Source: Actinomycetota bacterium (lineage in GTDB: Bacteria; Actinomycetota; Thermoleophilia; Solirubrobacterales; 70-9). Taken from it: DNA of 64,000 nt. The stretch covers positions 1 through 64,000 of the forward strand of contig JAFDWD010000008.1 of assembly GCA_018268695.1 (NCBI GenBank), given 5' to 3'. Below are positions 11,665 to 20,217 of this stretch, piece by piece. The notes beneath the pieces are model-generated. The model had not been told where the DNA came from, did not search any database, and was given only the letters and a program-made list of their open reading frames with translations. Each line of letters opens with the position of its first letter. The first letter of the stretch is position 1. The translations under genes were made by a program, and so were the position numbers.

Positions 11665-12516
11665 ATGATCGCTCCGGGTGCTGTTTCTGACGCCTCCATA
11701 ATCATCCTCATTTGGCGGGTCGTGCAACAGATGCGGTAGCGGGGCGACTCCCTGTCCATCGACTGCATCCTCAACGAAGAAAAGATGCTGCATCTCACCA
11801 TCCTCTCCCTAGAAAAGAAAACTCTCAAGGCAGCACCTTTCGACCTCACCGAAGAGGTGGCTTCTTTCATCCAGAAGATCAACAAACTCACGATGGAGTC
11901 CCTGAACAAGAAGACGGAGGAGTCCAGCACGGGTCTCTTTATCAAGGCCATCGACTTGTTAATGTCGAAGAACATTGGTAATCACATCAGCCCGCCAAAG
12001 ATCCTGGGCGAACTGAAGGTGCTGACCTTCAACAATCTGGCCTGCATCTACAAGCGCAAGAAGAAATACCCGCTGGCACTCCGAGCGGTCAGCTTCGCTT
12101 TGGAAATAGAATAAACGCTATTCCAGGACGAAACCTACGATCAGAAGCACAACATCGTGACGACTTACCTCAATAAGGCGGCGATCCTCAGCGAAATGGG
12201 AAAGCACGACCGAGCCATTGAAGAAATTAACAAGGGTGCAAAGGTCATAAGGACCATAGAAAACGAAATCCAGGATAAGCCGAAGTCCGAAGACGAGGAG
12301 CTTTAGAAGAAGGAGGAGGAGAAGAAGTACTACACGATGTACATGAAGATGATGGTCTTCTACAATTTGGGCGCCGAACACGAACACCTGAACCTAACTG
12401 AGACGGCAGTGGGCTACTACCGCAAAGGGAAGGTCATTGCACGCACCATCTCCAACGAGTTCATGGATAAGCGCATCGGCGAGATTCTTGAGAAGCTGTG
12501 CGGGGAGGATCAGTGA
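11665..12516 (+). CDS. Tetratricopeptide-repeat protein
   Basis: Predicted about 283 aa from the ATG at 11665. TPR-like helix pairs are VLTFNNLACIYKRKKKYPLA, TTYLNKAAILSEMGKHDRAI and MVFYNLGAEHEHLNLTETAV, so it is probably a scaffold or chaperone adaptor. The start is uncertain. The same frame is open from an ATG at 11563 but is broken once by TGA at 11638, with no GT...AG intron of usual size to remove it. A later in-frame ATG at 11722 is also possible. Ends at TGA 12514, 21 bp before the next start. Confidence 0.72.
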
Positions 12517-12537
12517 TTCTTGCTTATCTACTTCGAA

Positions 12538-13314
12538 ATGCTTCAAAACAATACGCCTCGACCGCTTACCGAAACCTTCTACCAAAAGCTCACAAAGGTG
12601 ATTGAAGCATGCTCGGACAGTGATGCACTGATCTGGAACCAGCAGGGCACTGGAGTCATCCTCATCGATGAGGAGGCTCTCGACGAATTGCTAATGGAAT
12701 TGTTCGGGTTTCACCTGCAGACGTTCCGCAAGATGATGATGATATACGGCTTCCGCAAGCTTACCTTGCAGTCCACTGAAGAGTACATCCATTCCGATTT
12801 GGAAGGCAGGAAGCTAATCAGGAGATCGGATAAGGTTGAAGTGAAATAGGCGAGAACCGAAGAGCAGTAGGAGGAATTAGCAGAACAACGAATGAAGAAA
12901 CAGAAGGCTGCAACTGGAAGGCTACGCGATCTGGCATCATGCATTCGCGGTACCCTCGCCAAGGCAGACTCGCTATCCCAAACAATAAAACAGCGGGGAA
13001 AGCTAGCGGAACATATGCTGGACGCAATGATGTTTCGACTGCTGGCTCGACAGGATAGCGAAGGCTCCGACAGACAGGCGCTTTCAGGCAATCTTTCAAG
13101 GATGCGCGAACTCGTTAAGCGAAACGAGGAAGACATCAAATCGTCACTGAACCTGCTTCAAGACGAGCTCCGGAAGGAATAGGACATCTGCGCTTTGTTA
13201 CGTGAAGAACGGCAATAGAATGTTCTGGCCCAGCCTCCGCAGTAACGATCGCAGTTCCTTCACTTCCTCACTGATTCGGAGCTCAAAGCCCAGCCAAACG
13301 ACGAAAGCCAATGA
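12538..13314 (+). CDS. Heat-shock-factor-type DNA-binding protein (divergent)
   Basis: Predicted 258 aa. Residues about 8-95 resemble the HSF winged helix-turn-helix: FYQKLTKVIEACSDSDALIW, VILIDEEALDELLMELFGFH, then QTFRKMMMIYGFRKL, which aligns with the HSF recognition helix SSFVRQLNMYGFHK. The invariant recognition Arg aligns with Lys here, with an Arg one place earlier, so DNA specificity may differ. A coiled-coil region (about 110-220) follows and could act in oligomerisation, as in HSFs. In-frame TAG/TAA near 12848, 12868, 13181, 13216 and 13243 are Gln. It lies 21 bp downstream of the TPR gene in the same direction; an operon is not implied. Confidence 0.75.
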
Positions 13315-13469
13315 TAGCTCCGAACCGATGATGAATTTACTATTATTTCTACTTCGCTATGACTTCGACGCTTCCTTTCGACTGACATACGACAAATGGA
13401 GCTTGCTCCATGGACTTCTGTGAAAGTCTAAGCGATCTTCCCGTCGAAACCTACAAATTATAAAGCAGT

Positions 13470-13715
13470 TCAGGTCATAACCTGTAGCGTCTTCCTAAAG
13501 ATGCTCGTCAGCTCTTCTTTGGAAAGCCTTCCATCGCCGTTCGAATCGACGCTACTGAAAAACTGCTGGATGAGAAGTTCGTCTTGAATGCCGGCGATTT
13601 CTGCAAGCAGTATCCGCAGTTCGGTAGCTTCGAGCATGTTGTTGTGGTCCCTGTCGTACTTGTCGAAGATCCTGTCGACGATGTTCTGCAACTGTTATTC
13701 GTTGAGTTTGCTCAT
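13470..13715 (-). CDS. Small two-EF-hand calcium-binding protein
   Basis: Predicted 81 aa. Two EF-hand loops are complete: DRDHNNMLEATE (about 21-32) and DSNGDGRLSKEE (about 58-69), both with acidic residues at positions 1, 3 and 12. It is half the size of calmodulin or centrin, so it probably dimerises or binds a partner. The start ATG at 13715 gives MSKLNEQQLQNIVD, with one TAA read as Gln. A similar 83-aa protein lies at 14416-14667. Confidence 0.85.
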
Positions 13716-14415
13716 GCTCTGCAAACAATTTGTGATTATTATTCCAGAATAGATCGACTTCAAGTTCCAATCAAGAAGCGAGTAAGTATTACTTCCCTTT
13801 TCGATGAGCATTAGCGATTCTAAAGACTTCATAGTTAGAAATCAACGCCCGACATTTTCTGAATATATAACATTCGCGGAGAGTTCGTTAGTTTGGTTTC
13901 GCTTACGTTCCACAATCAACAGACCGCTCGCTCATGCCATTTGTTATAGATTGCACAGGCTTATTTGCTCCGAAATTTCGTAAGTCAACCCGAACTTTTG
14001 TTCCTGAGATAATAGGCAGCAGACAAAATAGGGCTGCTTTCCCCACCGACATTGAAACCAATTGATGCGAGTCCCAAATAATTTTGTTCCCTCTCTTTGT
14101 GAAACCGAAGCAATCGATTCGGATTTTATCGTACCTTTTTTACTTGACTGCCCCTGATTTGTCTTAACATCCAAACCACTACCTTGCGATGCTGGCTAGA
14201 GCATTTGCCAATCCTATTCTTCAACGGAAACAAGAGCACTGACAGATCGATTCCTGTTTATTGGTGTTTTTACGAAGGCGCTGTCGTTTGTTGATTATTT
14301 TGGCTCGCTTATCTAGGCTTTAACACCTGTTGCCACCGGCATGTCATTCAAATCCCAACCACTTTTAAAACTTAAGAGGAAAGGCAAATAGGAAGAAAAC
14401 AAAAGTAGGCAGTAG
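13716..14415. other. 700-bp gap with only one weak small frame
   Basis: The longest stretch without a convincing gene. It contains a 43-codon plus-strand frame (13934-14065) listed separately and a weak minus-strand frame at 13944-14174 that starts at TTG. It is AT-richer than its neighbours. I see no tRNA, snRNA or repeat. It could hold a non-coding RNA I cannot recognise. Confidence 0.4.
13934..14065 (+). CDS. Small frame, possible actin-like fragment
   Basis: Predicted 43 aa, beginning MPFVIDCTGLFAP and containing VPEIIGSRQ. This vaguely recalls the first strands of actin-related proteins (VIDxGTG...FPSIIGRPR). The glycine-rich phosphate loop is incomplete and nothing actin-like follows downstream in any frame. 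It may be chance or a gene relic. Confidence 0.18.
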   Translation: MPFVIDCTGLFAPKFRKSTRTFVPEIIGSRQNRAAFPTDIETN

Positions 14416-14667
14416 TCATTTCCTCGGATCGAAGGTGGACAGGAAGTTGTAGAGGTCGTTTCTGCAGACCTTTCCGTCTCTGTTGGTGTCTACCAACGGG
14501 AGTAGACTCTGACTGCTGTTGTCGTCGAATTCGGATTTGGTGAGCTGGGACAGCATGAGCTCTGTTTCATCGGCATTGAGAAACCCGTCTCCGTTGATGT
14601 CGTAGGTGCGAATCAATTTGTTAACAAGCTTGAGCAATCGTGGATTCACAGATCTTCTTCTCTCCAT
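14416..14667 (-). CDS. Small two-EF-hand calcium-binding protein
   Basis: Predicted 83 aa with loops DINGDGFLNADE (about 23-34) and DTNRDGKVCRND (about 61-72); the second has Asp instead of Glu at position 12. It starts MERRRSVNPRLLKLV at ATG 14667 and ends at TGA 14418-14416. No intron and no in-frame TAA/TAG. Its architecture matches the gene at 13470-13715 on the same strand, so the two are probably old tandem duplicates, now strongly diverged. Confidence 0.85.
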   Translation of the reverse strand: MERRRSVNPRLLKLVNKLIRTYDINGDGFLNADETELMLSQLTKSEFDDNSSQSLLPLVDTNRDGKVCRNDLYNFLSTFDPRK

Positions 14668-14798
14668 TTCAATATTTATAAAACGCGTTGCTGCCTGACG
14701 GTTTTAAACTTAAACTCCGATGATTCCGACGTATCATCGATCCGGAAATCAAAATATTAATGTCATCGTCATCCGAATACATCAGCTCTCGAAATACA

Positions 14799-16023
14799 TC
14801 AGCTTTCCAACGTGGTTTTTTGAAAGAAACTCAAGACGTCCTTCATCCACGGGGACGTATCCAGTCCCCATACGAAGGTCACGTGCCCAGCCGTGTAAAT
14901 CTTCAAGAAACCCTTCGCTTATGGGCTCAGGAGTGCCCAGAAATTGTTAATGTCCGTGACGTCTGCCAACAGGTCATCGTTGCCTCCGAACCATCTTAAG
15001 GGAACGCGAATCTTCTCTGAATGCTGAGGAGAGGTTACTTGGGTCCCAGACGGGCGGAGTCGGCTGGCCGTACTGCGCAGTATTCGCCGCTGCCGATCCA
15101 TAGTCAAAAGCCATGAACTTGCCAGTATCGAGCACCTGTTTCCAGTGAGCCATATTCATGGTGCTAGTACCGGACGGTTCATGCCCGAAGATGACGTCGT
15201 ATCGGTCGGCATTATCGAGGGTGGGATCTGAATCACAAATGTTCTTAATGAGGTCGCTGCAGAAATTTTCGAAGGCAGCACAGAATAGGATGCCCGCATC
15301 AGTTTCGAACCACTTCATGCTGGGCAGGAATTCGTAGATATGATTGCGTTCATACCACTGCAGCAACAGCGAGTGATCGACCAGAGTCATGATCCGGGAG
15401 GACTGGTGGTTGACGAAGGCAACGGGTCCGAACCCGAAGTACTTGTCGAGGAGGCTTTAGACGACTGGGTTGTTCTTGCTCAGAGCGATATGCATGATCA
15501 TGGTGCCCTGTGAGTGGCCGATGTAGTTCAGCTTCTGTTGGGTCTGTCCGGCAATGTACCTGAAGGCTGCGGGCAAGTCGAAGTCAGCCATGTGCTGGAA
15601 GCTGAACATCCAGAATTCCTTATCCTTGTTGGGATTGAGAGTGGTGTGGTTGCGGGAGTGTTTATTGCCTCGACTGTTGCCAATCCACACATCAAAGCCC
15701 TGGTTTGCGAGGATGAGACCGGGCGCTTTATCTTCGTCGTTGACGATCCACGTATCTGAGGAATCTGTGAGACCGTGCTGCAGGTATATTGGAGTCAGGC
15801 CCAACTTGCGAATGGTGGTGTTCTTGCGTTGGATGCGGAAGAACTTGAGGATGTACCCATCGTCAGTGGTGATGTAGTGGGTCTCCACGGGGTAGTTGAA
15901 GTACTGGCAGTAGTCGGTGAAGTAGAGTTCGGCCTCAGGATGCACGGGATGTGGCGCACCGGTGAGATGAGCCGACAGAACCAACCCGGTAAAACAAGCC
16001 AAGACAATAAGAGGGATTTTCAT
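14799..16023 (-). CDS. Acid lipase (lysosomal/gastric lipase family)
   Basis: Predicted 400 aa, matching the family (about 400). Signal peptide MKIPLIVLACFTGLVLS at the start; YITTDDGYIL and IYLQHGLTDSSDTW are lipase-family blocks. Catalytic triad: Ser in GHSQGTM, Asp in RWFGGNDDLLADV and His in AGHVTFVWGLD. A 22-nt intron at 15017-15038 restores the C-terminal third (KKIRVPLRWF). In-frame TAA at 15457 and another near 14934 are Gln. It hydrolyses triacylglycerols or sterol esters in acidic vacuoles (family knowledge), consistent with a phagotrophic protist. The ATG at 16023 is the one that gives a signal peptide. Confidence 0.93.
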
Positions 16024-16064
16024 GCGAACTAAATTATGGTTTATTCTTGAATGGCTCCAAACAA

Positions 16065-17333
16065 TCATTAGGTGTCCATTCCGAGCTCGAAGTACTCTTA
16101 TTTGATGCGGGTGGCCATGCCGTACACTTCGGCTTCGTTGCTGTATGTCAGATGCTCCAGCAGCTCCATGAAGTCGGGGTTGCGTGCGAGTCTTGCTGCT
16201 ATCTGATTCTCCCGCAGGTCTCCTTTCCGTTGAAGCACGATCTGTAAGATTTCGAGAGCTTCACTTACAGTAGTCAAATCGTGACTGCCAAGCCCGTGAT
16301 CAACGATAATGTCGATGATGCCGTCTGCTAGCAACTCCAGGTTGTTGATGTGTTCCTGCCGACAATGCGTCACGAACTGCCTAAGCAACCGAAAGTAGAA
16401 CAGACGGTAGCATAGCTTGTCGAGGATGATGTTGGAGTTTAGTATACGAAGGAAGCCGCATTCGACCATGAGGGTGGCAGCCTCCTCGTGAAAATTGCTA
16501 ATCAACTGAGAGAGTTTATTGAGGGCCGACTTTCGATAGGACTCGCAGCCTGAAGTCACGCACTACCAACACCACTTTATCAGATCTTGCAGGACAGGCC
16601 GCTGTTGAAAAGGTTTCGCCATAGAAACGAAGTACAGAACTAATTGATAGGCTTCGGTTGTTAAGGTATCGTCTTCGGACATCAGTCCAGCACGAATGCA
16701 GTCCAGAACAATGGTAGTATCGACCAGCGTGCCGTTAGCTGACAAGTTAGACACGATATATATGAGTTGCGCTGTGTAACCTGATTTTCGGAGGATGGCG
16801 GGGATAGCCTCAACGACCTTCAGGCCCTCTTCATAGTCTAGTGGTTGATCTGTCAGCCTCTCGAGGATCGCCAGATAGACTTTGAGTTTCTACGATTGAG
16901 ATTCGTCGATGACACTGATCTCCCTCAGACAGCGATCAAGAACTTGCGGGTTCATTTGCCGGTTCGGTATGTACCGCAGAAGCAAGTACATTAGCGTTGC
17001 GCCCTCCTTACTTCCTAAGTTCTCCAAGGCCGCATTCATAAGGGCGGCATGAAGCTTCGGAATTTCATTTAAGTTCGGAGCGGTGGTATGATTGAAGATG
17101 CTTACAAGAAGCACTAGTGACTCTGCATTGAGAGGTGGCAGCAGCAACTGCATGATGTACTCTGGAGTAAAATAAGATTCCGGCAGCACTGAACTTCTAG
17201 ATCTCTCTTGCTCCCGCTGCTCCATTTCTTCGATAATCAGAACACGTCTGTTCCGAATCAGCTAACCGTTGTGCTGTCTGCGCAATTACTTCCGGAAAGT
17301 TTCGCATCGGTCCCTCAGAGCACCCTGGTCCAT
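16065..17333 (-). CDS. Importin subunit alpha-like armadillo protein
   Basis: Predicted 422 aa. The N-terminus is basic (FRKQLRRQHNGQLIRNRRVL), like a short importin-beta-binding region. Armadillo-type helical repeats follow, including IKWCWQCVTSGCESYRKSAL, which recalls the KEACWxISN motif of importin alpha. It is shorter and more divergent than the usual 520-aa protein, so the canonical W/N array is incomplete. Role: nuclear import of basic-NLS cargo (inferred). Single exon; TAG at 16560, 16890, 17223 and elsewhere read as Gln. Its stop is 41 bp from the lipase start. Confidence 0.75.
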
Positions 17334-17454
17334 TTCAATTATTAAGCAAATGGGCAAGTGCACTAATTATATCGAAATTGCCGTAACTCAGAGAGCGGGT
17401 AATTTAAATTGCCGCTTTCACCCAAATTCGAGGAACATATTCCGGGACGAATCA

Positions 17455-17874
17455 TCAGCGGACGTCGCCGCGAATGCGCTTGGCCAGCATCATGTCCTTG
17501 CTCATGATGGTGACTCGCTTTGCGTGGATCGCGCACAGATTGGTGTCTTCGAAAATGGCCACCAAGTATGCCTCGGCCGCTTCCTGCAGAGCGTGAACCG
17601 CCATGCTCTGGAAGCGCACTTCTTGCTTGAATTATCGGGCGATTTCGCGGACGAGGCGCTGGAACGGCAGTTTGCGAATAAGCAGATCGGTTGAGCGCTG
17701 GTAGCGCCTGATTTCACGAAGCGCCACTGTCCCAGGCCTGAACTTATGGGGCTTCTTGACTCCGATATGGATGTTGCTGGGACCAGTTTTCCTCGCGACT
17801 TTCTGGGAAGCAAGCTGCTTACGAGGAACCTTCTGCGCTGTTGATTTGCGAGCTGTCTGCTTCGTGCGAGCCAT
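17455..17874 (-). CDS. Histone H3 variant
   Basis: Predicted 139 aa. The core fold is standard ([48 protein letters not shown]). The tail keeps [10 protein letters not shown] (K4, K9), K14 and K18, but has three extra residues between K18 and the KKPH motif: [19 protein letters not shown] replaces QLATKAARKSAPATGG. K27 is followed by Thr-Gly, and the C-terminus is RGDVR rather than RGERA. The normal alphaN helix and loop 1 length argue against CenH3. No intron. One TAG at 17631-17633 is Gln. Probably an H3 variant with an altered tail-modification pattern. Confidence 0.95.
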
Positions 17875-18169
17875 TTCGACGAAATGAGTTTATTTGTTAT
17901 AGGGCGGAGCCGCTGACGTACCCCTTTATACCCTTCTTCTCCCCTGAACTTGAACACCGTACTGGCGGACCCGAATTGGCTGTAATTAATAATATCTTCC
18001 TTAATGTTATTTTTCGCGTAGTAAATTAGGAGGGAATTGCCGCTATGGAACGTTGCTGAACCTCTTCTTCCGTAGTTTGGCTCTCAAATGAAGACCCTAA
18101 ACAATTGTTATGATGTGCTATTCTGATATGCGCCGCAACTAACCCATTCATCGGGAAGATATAGGAGCG
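17875..18169. other. Intergenic region upstream of histone H3
   Basis: About 295 bp between two minus-strand genes. No open frame or RNA gene recognised. The AT-rich stretches near 17895 and 17930 (tatag, tttatac) lie where the H3 promoter should be, but no motif can be assigned. Confidence 0.4.
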
Positions 18170-18631
18170 TCAAATTTTGATTCCATGGGTTGACTCAGCG
18201 AATAGGAACAGCAGTGCTCCGATCGCGCCAATGAGCAGCCGGCCTTTGTGAGCACTGACCCACGAGTTGATCGTCGTTGTGGTCTTGTCGGAAGGTGCGT
18301 CCTCTTCGTCTGCCTTCAGTAACGGCTTATACAGCGGACTGATGAATATCAGTGTGTATGGGAAGCACAACGCCATCGCGGAAGCTCCATAGATGAAGTT
18401 CAGGTTCTTGGTCACGTAGTAGGCGTAGAAGCCTGCAGCTGAACTGACTGCAGCCAATCCTCCGAGCACCTTGAGACTGGGCCTGAATTCGTCGGCCCAT
18501 GCCTTTAGCTTGGTGGCGTTATCGAGACGCTCCCTGCCTTGAGTGGAGATAAATGCCACGTAAGCAGCACCACCAACCCACAAACTTGAAAGCAGAAGAG
18601 GAAGCTTTCCGACGATAAAATCGTGATTCAT
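18170..18631 (-). CDS. DUF1772-like four-helix membrane protein
   Basis: Predicted 153 aa from ATG 18631 (MNHDFIVGKLPLLLSS). Four hydrophobic segments: around 8-28, 55-75, 82-105 and 130-148. Spacing and the pattern GAAYVAF...P...FKPL-like recall DUF1772 (anthrone-oxygenase-like) proteins, whose role is poorly known. Ends with ESTHGIKI at TGA 18172-18170. No intron, no in-frame TAA/TAG. Confidence 0.7.
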   Translation of the reverse strand: MNHDFIVGKLPLLLSSLWVGGAAYVAFISTQGRERLDNATKLKAWADEFRPSLKVLGGLAAVSSAAGFYAYYVTKNLNFIYGASAMALCFPYTLIFISPLYKPLLKADEEDAPSDKTTTTINSWVSAHKGRLLIGAIGALLFLFAESTHGIKI

Positions 18632-18739
18632 AATTAAAGTTATCAATTAATTCGCTAGCAAACCCAGCCTTCATCGCAGCAACTTCTGAGAGGGCAACAA
18701 AACTAGATAAGGAGGATGCATGCCTGATGTAACGGTTTG

Positions 18740-18747
18740 AAAAAAAA
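18740..18747 (-). terminator. RNA polymerase III T-run terminator
   Basis: Eight consecutive A on the plus strand, i.e. T8 on the minus strand, immediately 3' of the tRNA. This is the standard Pol III termination signal. Confidence 0.85.
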
Positions 18748-18819
18748 CTCCGCGACCGGGAATTGAACCCGGGTTTCCTGCGTGACAGGCAGGGATAATA
18801 GCCACTATACTATCGCGGA
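18748..18819 (-). tRNA. tRNA-Asp (GTC)
   Basis: A 72-nt cloverleaf on the minus strand. The acceptor stem TCCGCGA pairs with TCGCGGA plus a G discriminator. The D arm contains AGTATAGTGGCTA. The anticodon stem CCTGC/GCAGG encloses the loop CTGTCAC with anticodon GTC, and the T arm has GGTTCAATTCC. It closely resembles eukaryotic tRNA-Asp. No intron. CCA is not encoded. Confidence 0.97.
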
Positions 18820-18932
18820 TTAGGCAATTACAGCGGATGCGTCCTCGCTTTATTCTCCCACAAGCCCTTCGCCACTTTGTTTACCTATAACTTGCATATT
18901 GGAAATTATTAAAGTCTAAATTAATATAACTG

Positions 18933-20155
18933 TCAGTTGGTCAGTTCAAACAACTGATTCAGCACGATAGTCATCTGCTCTTCGATTCGCAGCTGTTTTA
19001 CGCCGTACTTTTGAAATAGGAAGCTGCCGTCGAACATGCTCAACAGCTGCTTGAGGGGAATTTTGCAGGCTTCGTCACTATTGACCATATCCTCCAGCGA
19101 TTCGTACCCCGAAAAGAACAGTAATATCCTGTCATCATCCGCTAAGCCGACTTATCGCATCGACCCGAACTGCTTGAGGCCAGTGCTCTCAGCGGTGGGC
19201 CTGTGATTCACCAGGATTGTCTTGGTGTATGGCTGCTATGCTTTAAACACGTGTTTGAGATTCTTCGCCGCTCTGATAGTATAGCCCCAATATAGATCTC
19301 ACGTTAAACGACTCTTACTCTGTTCGAGCTTAGGTTGAGTACGCGACACTGCTTCTGCTTCGTAGAACTTTGGACTCGGATCCTGGTAGTTCTTGAGCCT
19401 TACTGTGACTCTTGTCTTAGGCGGTAGGAGATAGTCGATTTTGGCCTGCTGTTTGAGTCCGATTTCGACCCAACTCCCAGCACCTGACTTGACTGGCCGA
19501 TCGATGACTATTCCCTCCCGAAACTCGATAATTTCGTCGGCTTTGAGGTGGTGGTCGCATTCAATGGGATTCATCACTCCCGCATTTTTGAGGTCGGAGT
19601 GCATTTCAAAGAGGTGCTTGCGTAGGTACTGCGGCGTCTCCAAATATTGGAAGTTTCGGATCATATACTCGCTCGGGTTGAACTGGTCGCTCTTGGATTC
19701 GTACGTGTAGTCGTGCAGCACGATGACTTCATCAACGCGGTACAGGGAGCAGATGCGAGCGAGCTCACTTAGAAAGTAAGAGCGAATGACAGACGACTAC
19801 ATTACTCAGGCATTACCTGTGGAATGCTGACGAGTGAATCAGGAATGCAGATCGCAAGATGGCCCAGCTTTATCTTCTCTGGCGAGTACTCCTGGTGCTC
19901 ACACTCTTCTTCGATCGGCTATGCCTCCTCCGAAAGCTTTGCTTAAGACCTCTCTTCTTCGACATGCTAATTTGCTTATCTTTCCTCAAAGGTGTTATTC
20001 TCTTCTTCTGCCTCGTCCTCTGGCTTGCTCTTTCTCTTCTTTTTCTTGATCTTCTTCTTCCGTTTGACCTGAACCTCTTCCTCTTACTAAGGCTATTCCT
20101 CCGGCTTCTTCTCAAAGCTCTCCTCAACAACATTTATCTTGGGCTTTGAACTCAT
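18933..20155 (-). CDS. SPOUT1-like RNA methyltransferase (C9orf114/CENP-32 family)
   Basis: Predicted 393 aa. The first about 100 residues are a Lys/Glu-rich low-complexity tail with a likely nuclear localisation signal (KRKKKIKKKKRKSK). The rest matches the SPOUT1 family: LGHLAICIPDSLVS, RSYFLSELARICSLYRVDEV, then the knot region YWGYTIRAAKNLKHVF, TKTILVNHRPTAESTGLKQF and RQVGLADDDRILLFFSGYES. Introns: 20 nt at 19797-19816 and 21 nt at 19298-19318. SPOUT1 methylates 28S rRNA and has been linked to mitosis in animals (family knowledge). In-frame TAA/TAG are frequent in the tail. Confidence 0.88.
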
Positions 20156-20217
20156 ACCGTTTATAATTTGTTGACGCGATCGCCGCTCTGTATGAACTGC
20201 TATTATATTTTTTGGAC

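Noticed and set aside
11571..11975. Minus-strand frame of 134 codons
   Set aside because: Antisense of the TPR protein frame, which has clear helix repeats.
13944..14174. Minus-strand frame of 76 codons
   Set aside because: Starts at TTG, no ATG, no family, unremarkable composition.
14720..14999. Two plus-strand frames
   Set aside because: Antisense of the last part of the acid lipase, including its catalytic His block.
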